Source: Aquilaria yunnanensis (lineage: Eukaryota > Streptophyta > Magnoliopsida > Malvales > Thymelaeaceae). From it: a stretch of DNA of 64,000 bases. The DNA lies in assembly GCA_039654915.1 (NCBI GenBank), contig CM077597.1:28866001-28930000 (forward strand). Direction: 5' to 3'. The notes under the pieces are model-generated. The model was given only the letters and a program-made list of their open reading frames with translations. It searched no databases and was not told where the DNA came from. Every line of letters begins with the position of its first letter. Position 1 is the stretch's first letter. Shown piece by piece: positions 34,976 to 46,471 of this stretch. The position numbers and the translations under genes are program-made.

Positions 34976-35340
34976 AAAATTTTATTCTCCAAAATTGAAA
35001 GAAGCCTTCGGCAGTCTTAAGCTTACCATCTCAACATTTCATATCCTATTTCCTAAGTAGCCTTTTCATCTCGATGATCTAACATTGGATTTTAACCATA
35101 GGCAAAAGCTTGGTTTTTAGCATTCTAACATCCCTAACAAGAATTGTCATAGGTTTCTCCTCATATGTACATATTTCTTAAGCATGTGTAAATGCTTGGA
35201 ATCTAGTAAATATTTCTTAAGCATGTGTATGTGAAACACATTATGGACATGTCGCAGGTTTAGAGGTAGAGCTACCCTTTATAGAATATCAAATGGGTCA
35301 ATAAACCTAGGAGATAGTTTAATCCTTCTACCAAACTTTA
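34976..35340 (-). pseudogene. Chromovirus-like Gypsy integrase C-terminus, remnant 1
   Basis: The minus-strand translation gives KLSPRFIDPFDIL, RVALPLNLRHVHNVFHIHMLKKY: the typical end of integrase in plant chromoviruses, where a PRYIGPF-type motif and an H-VFHVSMLRKY-type motif precede the chromodomain. A 20-base direct repeat (35,170-35,189 and 35,209-35,228) duplicates the HMLKKY segment. Stops and shifts follow, then the polypurine tract. Upstream pol domains are absent, so it is a 3' fragment. Confidence 0.75.
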
Positions 35341-35932
35341 AGATTCATTTTGATATGCACTTGATGGTTCAAAAGCTTCATCAGGCTTTTCCTTGGAATT
35401 TTATTTCTTTGAGTGTTTTCCACAAAAATTGGTGTTTAATTAATTCATGTTTTATTTTCATATCATATTTCAATTCATGTGCATGTTAAGAAAATTTTTT
35501 GTGAAGTTTTGTGCTAGAAATTGAAGATCTGGGAGATTTCTGAATTGACATGCCCTGGGTCATAGCCAAGTATGATGTTGAGTCATTTCTATATCATGGC
35601 TTTTTAAGGATTTTGTAGCTAATATTCTTCCTTTTGTAACTTAGTCATGACTTTTTGTGGACGAAAACCATACACAGCCTAGGTCATGCTTGTATCTATG
35701 ACCGTATAAGGCTACTGCTGTAACTAATTTAGGATTTTCTTTTATTTTAGGGAGCATTAAAATAAAGAGAATTAAAATGTCTTCTCCCCTACCATTTATT
35801 TCATGTCTTCACTTAATTACATGTAAGAATTTCACAACTTAAAAAAATTTCGTGTTGTACTTTAAATATATCATTGTCATAAATATTTTAATAAACAATT
35901 AGTTTAAGAATTTAGATTGAATAATTGAAAAG

Positions 35933-36647
35933 TGTAACACCCCCATATCCTACATGGGTGAATTGTGGGAAGCCTTATGTGGATATATAGGCTCCAATTC
36001 CATAACATAAGCACCTAGTGCTTATCCTTTTCATAAAGGATAGCCCATGTGGTGTGGGCAGGTGTTCCATTGACCAGTTCTAGACTTGGGTCGTTATAGA
36101 TGGTATCAGAGCCAGGTTTGGTTCAAAGTATATGGCTGTGTTCGCTGGTATGGGACAGGGGAACTTCCTTATACTGAGAGTCCATTCCTAAGTACCTAGC
36201 GCTTATCCTTTTCATAAAGGATAGCCCATGTGGTGTGGGCAGGTGTTCCGTTGACCAGTCCTGGACTTGTGTCGTTATAGATGGTATCAGAGCCAACCTG
36301 GGACCGCGATGGTGTGGCATGGTGGGTGTGCACATGCATCGTCTACTGGGACTAATCCTGGATTCAAGAGGCTACTTGGCCAAGGTCGAAGTAATCCGAT
36401 TAGAGACGTTACTTGGTCCGGGGAATCAAGTAATCCGATTTACCCCAACGGGGACGGTGGGTACATAAGGGGGGGGGAGTTTGTAACACCCCCATATCCC
36501 ACATGTGTGAAATGTGGGAAGCCTTATGTGGATATATAGGCTCCAATTCCAGAACATAAGCACCTAGCGCTTATCCTTTTCATAAAGGATAGCCCATGTG
36601 GTGTGGGCAGGTGTTCCGTTGACCAGTTCTGGACTTGGGTCGTTATA
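35933..36647 (+). mobile_element. TRIM-like short LTR retrotransposon
   Basis: Two 166-base direct repeats (35,933-36,098 and 36,482-36,647) start TGTAACACCC and end GTCGTTATA. Two bases after the left one lies TGGTATCAGAGCC (36,101-36,113), a perfect primer site for initiator tRNA-Met. A polypurine tract AAGGGGGGGGGAG (36,467-36,479) precedes the right one. The 383-base interior has no coding capacity. This is the plan of a terminal-repeat retrotransposon in miniature, moved by proteins of other elements. The right flank GAGCT does not match the left flank AAAAG. The final CA of each LTR appears to have decayed to TA. Confidence 0.85.
36182..36294 (+). repeat. Partial third LTR plus primer site inside the TRIM
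   Basis: The 3' two-thirds of the LTR (from CCATTCCTAAGTACCTAG to GTCGTTATA at 36,279) and a second TGGTATCAGAGCC (36,282-36,294) recur in the interior. This makes a nested or tandem arrangement of three LTR-like units and two primer sites in 715 bases. Confidence 0.8.
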
Positions 36648-39600
36648 GAGCTCCCCTGTACCAGAATTATAAACCTTAATTTTATGAACCTTAAATTCTA
36701 AAACATATCTTAAATTCCCAGAATTATAAAGCACTTAATTAAAAATAATTTAAGAAATATGAGGTAAAACATTTTATTTAAATTATTTTCCAAACAATGA
36801 GAGTATTAAATGAAATCAAATTAGTTAAGTGACAATCCCAGGAAAACTAATATGCGCATAATGTGTCAATTTAAACAAGCCATATGTTTCTTTAGAAATC
36901 AAATAACACAAAGTTAAAACCCAGTCTCAGACAGTTCTACTTTCGAAGGGCTACAGTGTACCCTCACTCAGTCTGCTCCACATCTTGAACCTCGTTATAT
37001 GGTTCAGTGTACTCTGTCTCCTCATAGTACTCACCTAGAAAAACATGTTAAGAAGAGGGATGAGCACAACTTGGTCAGTAAGGGGGAAGTATCAGGCCCA
37101 TCACATGGGTCCTAATATTCCCATAACAAACAACAACAAATAATAAACTTTAAGCTGTAGCAATTTAATTAAAGAACAATTCCATACAACATCATAACAC
37201 AAAATCAAAATCCTACTAGCATGCTTGAGCTACCATGCATATGCATAATTCTTTTTACCGATTAAATAATATCTTCTTGATCGATCACTTAATCCAACAT
37301 TTAATTGCTGTCGGACGAACCTAGGGTGGTGAGTGTGTACATCACCCACTCTCGGGATAACTCTTAGGCAGTGCCACTAGGGATGCCACCAAGCCAGAGC
37401 CTCTCGGGATACCTACGCTGACGTAGAGCCTCTCGTGATAACAGCCATAAGCATGGTCCCTCGCCAGTTATGGTCTGACAGCGCACAAATCATATCTCCA
37501 TACTCCATGTCAATATCGGGTCATGGCTACGGACGGTCCGCCGCCACCCTAACATGCCTCTCGGGTTCGAATTGTCCGTTCCGAACCTCTCATCTAAATT
37601 TACAGCTTGTTAGGTCATGTAGATATGGTTCGTTACGAACCTTGCATGCCTCGTATTTTCTCTTACTCTTCAAATCTTTTACTTAATACAATCTTGTGTA
37701 TGACAAACATCAATCATATGCAACAACCAATTGATGCATGACCGTAGCTCATTTTATTTTAGCTCTTTTTAGTAAAATGCCATGATTCTAGTGCATCCTA
37801 TTTCTTTTATCATGTTATCTTAGTTTAGTGTTACATGATTTCATGACAATCAATGATATCTTTTAAGTGTATTGGTGATAAATGTTCATCTCATTTCTCC
37901 TGAATTCTTTCTAAATTGGTCATTTGGTATTTACGCTCCTAATCCTTTATCTATCGGCTTATAATAATTTATTACGGCCCTAACATGCCACTAATGGTTC
38001 CTTCCAATCTCATCATGTTGCTAATGAGCTTATCGGCCCTAAACATGGTACTAGCGGTGTTTGTCTCCCCGGCCCTAAACATGCTACTAGCGGTGTTTAT
38101 TGAGGCGGTCCTAACATATTTCTAATTTAATTTCTTGTTATAAGCGGTCCTAGTATGATACTAGCACCAAACATACATCATACATCACATCATTACAACC
38201 ATACAACCAACCAACCAAAATTACATCTCAAAGGAAGAGGACTAAAATAAAATATAATAAAATAAAATAAAATTCTAGAAAAACTAATTAATTACCCTAC
38301 CCATGTTGCCCATGCGTTTAAAGATTTTGTTTAGCCCAATTGTTTACTTAAAATTTATTATTCGGGTTGATGCTTATTTTGGGCCTAAGAGGGCCCACGA
38401 GAACTAACCCGCTCTTCCCCTTACCTAGTACGGAAAACACGGTGAATCGGGGTGATTTCTTAGAACGGTTCTACAAAATTTTAATAAGGTAGAAAAATTA
38501 GAAAGATATACTAAAAATTGGAAATTTCCTAAATGGTATTTGGAAGGTTCATGTTTTTGGCATCTAGGCCGAAATTTCACCTAGTGAGCAAAAAGGGTCT
38601 CGGGGTGTCTTCGGTGGCCCCGTGCCTATTCGGGATCGTGCCGTGAGCCTTCTTGATATTAATCCTAAAAATTACAGCGGTTATACACTAACTTATAAGC
38701 TCATTTAATGGCTGTAAAACTGATCTTGGAAGAAAAAAAAATTTTATTTCGGTTACCGATGTGTTTTCAGGATCTCTGACGCTCCGGGAGTCCAAAGAAG
38801 CACCAAACCTTCAAGTAAGGATTTTCTAACCCTTTGTAACAACATGGACAGCAAGGAAAAGAGAATTATTAGGGCTGTAATATTCGAATTTGGCAGCCAA
38901 GATAATTTTTAAAAGAGGCTACGGTGGCTTACCGGGGCCTAGAACCAGGTGTGGACAAGATTGCACCGACAACGAGTGGAAAAACCCAAAACTTTGATTA
39001 ATGATAATCTACCAAATATTCACAAAAAATAAATAAAGCCCTTAGGTGCTGGAAAGAAGGAAAAAAAAATTAAAAGAGAGATATAAAATAATTTAGACTT
39101 ACACAAATGAATTCGGAATCACCGGTGCGTGTAGGAATCGTTTTTGTGTTCCAATAGGGTTTCTCCTCAATCTAATAAATCTAGTTAAAATATGAAATTA
39201 AATTAATATTCTAGTATTTTTGAATAACCAAGAACCAAAGCATGGGGAGATAGCTTACACAAGTTTGATGGAGCACTAGGTGGAGACAACAATTGGTGCA
39301 AAGGGATGAAAGAAAAATCCAATTTTCTTCCTATGGCTCAGGCGGCGCTTGATGAGGAGAAGAGCTGAAATGTTAAAAAAAATCTATGAGGCGAGTTAAG
39401 CTTCACGCCAAATAGAGACTAGGGCAAGGTAAATAAAACATAATGATGGCCGGCGGAAATAAATTGGCAATTTCTTTTTTTTTTTTTTTCAATCCAGAGG
39501 TTAAAAAAAAAATCCTATAGGTGCTTGGCAGCTGGAACATTTTATAAGAATGAAATTAGGGTTTGGGAGAAAAGAAAAATAATCCTATACAGCAGTAGCA

Positions 39601-39925
39601 CGAACCCGGTTTAAACCTCACACGTACGTTGGCTAAATTGTGGAAAACCTAAGCAAACGAATTCAGAATTGAGTGAGGTAAATTTCTCTTGACTCATTTT
39701 GTCGAGAAGAATCCAATGGTGCTCGCAGATTTTTCATCCGATGCTTAGTTGTAAATGACAAAAATGCCCCTAGTCTAAAGAAAATGACTTTGAGCTTCCG
39801 GTTTGGAATTTTACTTAATAACTACTAAAAGAATTATCTAAGGATCAAGATTCTTAATTTTATATTGATTTTCTAAAATGGTAGGTAAAATTACAAAAAT
39901 ACCCTTGAGGACAAAAATGTTAATT

Positions 39926-39983
39926 AATTTATTTTTATTTATTTATTTTATTTACTTATTTTTATTTATTTATTTATTTATTT
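39926..39983. repeat. TTTA microsatellite
   Basis: An imperfect (TTTA)n run with TTTTTA and TTTAC interruptions, near the right end of the composite insertion. Confidence 0.8.
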
Positions 39984-40337
39984 AGGGTAATTTGGAAATT
40001 TTATTTTACTTAATTTCTAGGGTTATTACAAAAAGGGTTCGTAATGCTTGCCCACTATAATGATAAGTAAATATTGATGAAAAGATATTAAGGACTTTAT
40101 GAAATATATTTTACGTTTATCATAACATATATTTAGCAACTATGTTACTATGTAAAAAATTAGTTCTTATTGTATGAAATTATGTTGTAGGGAGGTAGGT
40201 AGTTTTTGTACAAAATTGGCTTTTTATTGTATGAAACTAAGTTCATGTTATATGGGTTTTGAGTTTTGATAGTGTACAAGACTAAAAATTAGTTGCATGA
40301 AATGAGTTGTTACTATATGAAATTCTATGTACGTACA

Positions 40338-40371
40338 TATGTATGTATGTATGTATGTATGTTTGTTTGTT

Positions 40372-40402
<31 letters not shown>
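40338..40402. repeat. Compound microsatellite (ATGT)n-(TTTG)n-(TG)n
   Basis: Three consecutive motifs grade into one another: ATGT, then TTTG, then TG. Short Cys/Val-rich and Thr/His-rich ORFs on both strands here are artefacts of the repeat. Confidence 0.95.
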
Positions 40403-43400
40403 AAAGAATACTATCCCACCATACACAACCAAACAGAAAAGCATGCAATGGTTTAGGAACCAAATTGGTTCAGGTGCAGTTCAGAATCAACCAACAAGCG
40501 AGACTTAAATTCATGATCACAACTTAATTGAGACATTCATCATGCTTGGCCAAATCACCAATGTCATGGCATAAAATACCTAGGGTTTGGTAGTATTACT
40601 ATTAGACTTAACAATTTTGTTAATCAATAAATCAACACAACTGACATTTTAGGCAATGACACAGAAAGTTGCACATAATAGATTCAATGGAATAGTATTG
40701 TGCATGAAACACATATTTGAGTTATAAACTTACAAATTGGGTACTAAGCTTAAGAATACACATAACTTTGCATCCACGTCCAAAATGATAACGATAGAAA
40801 AATGCCAAATAGGTCAAAATCGAAGTTAATTGTAAAGTTACAACTATGTAGAGAATTTTAGTATGCAAAATTCAATTTTATGAGATACAACAACCAATTC
40901 AACTAAACAAGCAGGCATTGTCCTATGAAACAACATAAAATACATCCATTTAGGAAATTAGATATTAGGCATTATGCCCTACAAACCAGGTTAATGCTAG
41001 CTACTTATAAATGTATAGTCCTTCACATGAACTCATAATCCAAGATCTGTTACACCTATTGACAAGACACCAATTTTTTACAAAAAAAGGTATAATATAT
41101 ATATATATATATATTGGTCATCCATCCGAGCAAGCAACACCCCAACCAATAACAACACTCCCACAATAGTTTCACTAAAGTGCTAAAAACTTCAAAATAG
41201 AAGCTTAACCAAGCTAAACAAAAATAAGTAGTTTACAAAATAGATTAGGATGATTAGGTATACCTACACAAAAGCATACCTAAACCCTTACAAAAGAAAA
41301 TGGTAGAGAAAGTAAATAGAAGGGTGTGAGTTCACTAAGCTCGATAAGGGGAGATATTTAGATAGTTCAAAAAGTTCTTCTATCTTGCAAAAAAAAAAAA
41401 AATACTCCCTCATTCCCAATTTAGATAAAACATATTCCTTTTTGAGATGTCCCAAAAAGGTTGAAACGTTTACTCTTTCAGAAAATTTTAAACAATCAAT
41501 TTACCTTTTTACCTATATTTAAACTCTCACTACACAAAACCCAATAAGCAATCTTTTTTTAATCTTCACTCAATCTATCACTGCACAAAATCCCAAAAAA
41601 TAATATTTTTTAATCATTATTTAAAATCTCACTGCACAAAATCTAAAAAAAAAATAATTTTAGTTCTATGGGTAAAATTGAAAAAAATATACAAATTACA
41701 TACACATTAATCTTCATGCCCAGAGAAATGTTTCATCTATTATGGGATGGAGGGAGTAAAAGATAACACAAGAACAATATACATACATATATAAATTGAA
41801 CAAAGAACACATGGGTTAGCACACATAGCAACAAAGAAGCAAGCAAGATCCTACACACTGTACCAGAACAACCTTGAAGGCCCAACAAGTAACTTAGATA
41901 AGGTAGAAGCATAATTCACCAAAGAGCTCAAGGCCCAACCAATGTTGCCAAACCATCAGGGCTCTAAGAACCCTAGGTCTATCTTACTTGGCTATTGTCA
42001 AAAGCTAGCTTATCATACAGATAAATAGACCAAAGATGCATAATCTATAGCAAATAAAAGACCCCATTTCAACAAGCACAAGAGTTCACTTTGCATAAAA
42101 GCCATCAATCAAGGCCCTCATTGTTCATTATAAACTAATAGTAATCTTGGAACTAAAAAATGATTCAGAATCAAACCTTTACCTCAATAAATAAGTTACC
42201 AAACCTATGAAGCAATTGAACCACCACAATGCCTTAATGGTGAAGAAAGCCACAAACTCTTACCAACTTAAAGCAATAATCCTACTGTTAGCTCAAATCC
42301 ATCAAAATCTAGCCCAAAATTATAATTTTTATTATTTTTTCCTTTCTCTTAGCAACGAACAAAATAATGAAAATGATTTGTGAAGACAACCATTCATGAA
42401 AAATGCTAGTTATAATTGTTTCAGAAATTTGGTGAATGCTAAAATAAATACTTGATCTTTCTGTATGTTGTAGTTTTAGCCTAGAGCATGAAAATGCCAA
42501 TCACTATAGGCATTTTGGGTTATATTTATTCCATTTATTTGAATTCATCCATGTGGAAATTTTCCATATGCAATTTAGTCCCTTAAACTCCCGACTTATG
42601 CACTAACGAATGTTTTTGGGACTTAACCTCCTTGATAGAAACTTCAAAATCAAGCTTTCCTTTTACAAAACCTACTCATCCGTAGGTTGTTAAGTGTGAG
42701 GGGTTGACAACCAAGGGTCCAGAATCCATTTGCCTTTATTGCTTGTCCAAACAGATAGAAGGTAGCTAACATTAGGGTTCAAATTAGACATGTACACAAA
42801 AATTTAGAAGGGTTTCCCTATCTTTTCACTATTGTGATCTTTTAGCCAAACAACCATATAGAGTTCTTAATGTTTCTAAGTAAGAAACTGCACTTAATCG
42901 CTTACTTGATCAAGGTAAAATAGATGAACCAGAGAAACCACCATTCAAACCCTCATTCTGCCTTGTAGCTAAAGTAAAAATTTAGATTAACTGTTATTCA
43001 TGCAAAATTAGATGCCTAGCTAGAAATCTACTCAAATCCTCATTGTTTTTTTTCTGGAAATGAAGGTCAATGGTGTTTTAGGACAAAAACTAATGAGCAT
43101 AAGGATCCCCTACATGAGTCTTACGTGCTCAAGGAGTAAGATAGATGTTAGTGTGAATGAGGTTAAAATGCAAGTTTTGGCACCTAGGCTATTTGTCGGG
43201 TTATACTTTAGAACCTAACCACATGTTCATAATAGTTCCATCAGAAAAACAAATTTTTAACTTCCACAAACTTGCAATCTAGTCCTTAGACCTTATTTTC
43301 GTAGTTAGCAATCAACTCTCTAAGACCCTTTAGAAGTTCAATTAAAAGCCTACTCCTTTACCCAATAGGAAATTAACTACATATACTTTTTTAGACATTA

Positions 43401-43454
43401 AAGGCTTATTAATTACACAAGTAGAAGCCTTCACTAGATTATTGCTGAGTAACA
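40403..43454 (-). repeat. Noncoding stretch, probably LTR of a second chromovirus-like element
   Basis: On the minus strand, the integrase remnant above is followed by GAGGTGGGGGAAT and TGTTACTCAGC, giving an LTR start at 43,454. The sequence below is noncoding and shares phrases with 33.4-34.96 kb. A Stowaway MITE (41,403-41,758) and a (TA)n run (41,091-41,115) lie inside it. The LTR's far end is not defined. Confidence 0.4.
41403..41758. mobile_element. Stowaway-type MITE
   Basis: The 356 bases start TACTCCCTCATTCCCAATTT and end TATTATGGGATGGAGGGAGTA (21 bases including the TA; the last 18 form the terminal repeat). The ends are inverted copies and continue to pair for about 30 bases with interruptions. 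TA flanks both ends. The interior contains three loose repeats of a CTCACT(G)CACAAAA phrase. Noncoding. Confidence 0.85.
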
Positions 43455-43940
43455 ATTCCCCCACCTCACAAAATTTGATCCCCTAAAATGTTTAGTAACT
43501 TAAGAAATAAGTTAGGTTCTTGCTTCACCATATCAGCTTTGGTTTCCCAAGTAGCTTCTTCTTCACCATGATTAGACCATTGTACTTTCACCATTGGTTT
43601 GAAATTACTCCTTAATTTCCTCACTTCTATAGAAAAACCTATCAAGGCTTCCTTTTATAACTAAAATCCATAGAAACTATATGTTTGACATCAAATAAGT
43701 GCTTCTAGAGCACACTCACATAAAAAACATAGTGATGTGTCCAAAGCTAGGTGTCAAGGCCAATATGTAAGCTACCCTTCTAATCTTTTCCAAGATTGCA
43801 AATGCTGCAACATACATAGGGCTAGTTTACACTTCTTGCCAATTATGACAATAGGAAATACCTTCAACCAAACTATAACGATTCTCCAAGATCTAAATCT
43901 TGTTTGCCAAGCTAACATAGTTAGTCTAATAATTTTATAT
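43455..43940 (-). pseudogene. Chromovirus-like Gypsy integrase C-terminus and chromodomain, remnant 2
   Basis: The minus-strand translation contains AILEKIRRVAYILALTPSF (PF-IL-R-GPVAY-L-LP pattern of the integrase C-terminus), VFYVSVL-KHLFDVKHIV, and then VKVQWSNHGEEEATWET, the end of the chromodomain-like tail in plant chromoviruses. The frame ends near 43,465, just before the polypurine tract. Frameshifts and stops are present, and the rest of pol is missing. Confidence 0.8.
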
Positions 43941-44889
43941 GCCTAGAATATTTTTTTCAAGCCAAGTTTTGGTATTAGAGGGTCCAGTAAATATTTATTA
44001 TAAGAAAAAATTAGCCACAAGGGTATTTTGGTAATTTCCATCAGGTACAAAATGTTACAAATTGCCCTTAAGTAAATTTGGTAGAAAACAGCCTATTCTA
44101 GCACTTAGAAGACAATTGGGTGCAATTTGGCAAAAGAAAAGAAATTTGTGCTAACTTGCCTATGGCCTAAAAATGTTGCAAGATTTTATGGCTTAGTGGG
44201 GTTGACTATTCATTTTCACTTGCAATTTAGAGTTGACAAACCAAACCTCTCACCCTTTCATGCCTGATGCCTTGACCAACCAACAAAGAGCTTTATTGAC
44301 CTCAACTAACTATATTTGTAAAGGAAATTAAGAGTTGTTAAGTTGGATGGGTTAGATTTTTTGTTTTAGTTGAGTGGCCAGTTGGATGAACTTACTTTAA
44401 ATTTCTGGCACAGTTCATTTGACATTCGTGGCTGGAAATTGACCTGATTTTATTACTTGGTGTGTTTCCAATCTTTAAAACTCAATTTAAAGTGCTAGTT
44501 AGTTAGGAAACTAGGAGAACAAATGCAAGAATTTTTGGTCTAGCTAGAACCATGACCATGGGCAAGTAAGGTTTGGGTTTCTATTCCCAACATTAATTTT
44601 GTGCTTGAAGGGGCCTTGATAGCTTATTATGATGGTTTTCTTCATTATTGACTAGTACACAACAACTAGAAAGCAACAGAACAAGTTTTGGTCAGTGTTT
44701 GCTCATTGACACCGAAAGTAGGACACAAGGTAGGCAAAGTTCTGAGCAAGATTTATGAACTAGTTTGATGTGTTCAAGGGTCTATTTCTAAAAGTTTAGA
44801 TGGCTTAATTTGTGCTATAAATGATCACTATAGGTTTTAAATTTAAGCTACTAAGATGGACACTATGGGTGATTGGAACTGAGGCTACA
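43941..44889. other. Noncoding repeat-like spacer
   Basis: No gene found. Wording such as GGTATTTTGGTAATTTCC and GGAAATTGACCTG near 44,030 and 44,435 is LTR-like, but no ends could be set. The last five bases, CTACA (44,885-44,889), form the left target duplication of the Athila-like element. Confidence 0.4.
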
Positions 44890-46294
44890 TGATATGCTAT
44901 ATTTGTACATGTTTTCTATATGCTTTTCCCTAATGATTGCTTGTCTTTTAATGTATTTTTGCTAAAATTTGGTGCTTAGTTAGTTCATATTTTTCTTTTA
45001 GATTATATTTCAACTCTATTTAGGTGAGGTAGGATTTTATACAAGTTTTTAAGCTGAATCACAAGTTTTGGAAAAATTTGGAGCACACAGGGTTTTAAAG
45101 ATGCTCATGTCAGTGTCCAACATACCCATGTTCACCTGCTACATGCCCCTGCTCATAAACGTGTCATTCAATATTTGTGATTTTTACATTCCAGGGTTGG
45201 AACACAGCTTTGAACACAGTCGTGTCGCAAACTGTGTTTGACCATTATAAGGATTTTTTCAACTTAATTCAGTAGAATAGAAAAATAGTGAAGGGGAGGA
45301 AGCAAAAATACATCCAAAAAATGTTGAGTTTTCATAGAAGAAGGCTGTTAGAGGCAATTCCAATGATCAACACTGATTAATGAACATCAGAATAAGGATT
45401 CCTTGGAAGAGAAGCATTTTAAAGATAGAGATTTCTTTTCCCAATTTTTCTTTGTTTCTATTGTGTTTATTTTTTAGAATGATGAACTATATTCCCTGCT
45501 CATACTTTAAGTAGATGAACCCTAGCATGATGTTGTGGTTATGATTGCTTCTGGTTTAATATGATTATGGTTTTTTTGCAATCTATCCTATTTGTTTTAT
45601 TGCATTGATTAATAATAACTAGCTTATTAATTCAATGCCGGATGATGAACTTATGCAAGTAGTATCCAGTATGTTTGTTGTGGATCACCATTGTGTGGAA
45701 GGGATATTGTCATGGCTAAGATTAGTAAGTATGGCATAATATCTCCAGACTATGGTGAAACCTAATAGTTGGGTCATAGGTCTAGTAATGCATCCTTAGG
45801 AAGTGTGGTAAGACTCGTCATCCTGTCAGTGACTTAACAATGGGTTAGTGAACGAGAATAATATGGAGCAAATCTAATTTATGTAGTACTTTATGGTCGA
45901 AGCAAATCATATTTTTGTTAAACCAAAGTAAAAATAATGTAATAAAGTTCTAGCGGGATTCAAATGTGTGACGTAGTTTGTTGTTGATTGTCTAATTGTT
46001 TTTCACTGCTGATAGTTAGTTATTTATTTGTTTCTCTATATTAGTTAGTTTGGTTTAATTCATAGTTACTAAGCTAAAGAAAACTTCTTAAGTGATGATA
46101 AATAATAGAGAGAAATATTAAGTACGGTAGATAACTCCATTTCTTTGGAAACAATGATCTTTGTACTTCCCACTATTATATTTTAATGAAGGTGCACTTG
46201 CTTAAGCTCACATGTTTGTAAGTATAGAGAGATTTGACACATCCACATTATTTGTTAGGGTAGTAGAAAATGTTGTAAACTAAAACACACAACA
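44890..46294 (+). repeat. 5' LTR of Athila-like element
   Basis: It starts TGATATGCTA, ends ACACAACA, and is 1,405 bases. It aligns with the 3' LTR at 52,112-53,528 over its whole length, with substitutions at roughly one site in six or seven over the first 100 bases counted by hand. Confidence 0.85.
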
Positions 46295-46300
46295 AGTTTT

Positions 46301-46321
46301 CTAGCACTGTTGCTGTGGAAC
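46301..46321 (+). other. Decayed primer-binding region of Athila-like element
   Basis: CTAGCACTGTTGCTGTGGAA sits seven bases past the 5' LTR. It resembles the GGCGCCGTTGCCGGGGAA sequence usual after Athila LTRs, with the CG-containing positions changed mostly to TG or CA, as expected from cytosine methylation decay. Confidence 0.6.
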
Positions 46322-46471
46322 ATTTATTGAGATTTCAAAATTTTCAAATCTATCCATTTATTTTCTTACAGTACCTTTTTTAGAAAAATTTAAGTTTGTT
46401 TTTAGTTACATATTTCTTGTTTTTATCTTGTACAAAATTGGTGCATGACTCGCTACCATCTTGATGTAGTA

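Larger units (their letters stand above)
35933..40030. mobile_element. Composite LTR-derived insertion with 5-bp target duplication AAAAG
   Basis: The insertion begins TGTAACACCC and ends GGGTTATTACA, and is flanked on both sides by AAAAG (35,928-35,932 and 40,031-40,035). The left 715 bases form a TRIM-like element. The remaining 3.4 kb (36,648-40,030) is noncoding, reads best on the minus strand from TGTAATAACCC, and looks like a long Gypsy-type LTR. The ends therefore belong to different element types yet share one target duplication. A solo LTR or chimeric element that carries or captured a TRIM are possible explanations. Confidence 0.65.
35752..40127 (+). repeat. Dispersed repeat, copy split by a 4.1-kb insertion
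   Basis: The same repeat as 32,165-32,525, in two parts: 35,752-35,932 and 40,031-40,127. Joined, the flanks line up with the uninterrupted copy at GAATTGAAAAG. AAAAG occurs once in the empty site and twice here, bracketing the insertion. Confidence 0.7.

Noticed and set aside
40248..40508. Cys/Val-rich and Thr/His-rich ORFs on opposite strands
   Set aside because: Produced by the compound TATG/TTTG/TG microsatellite.
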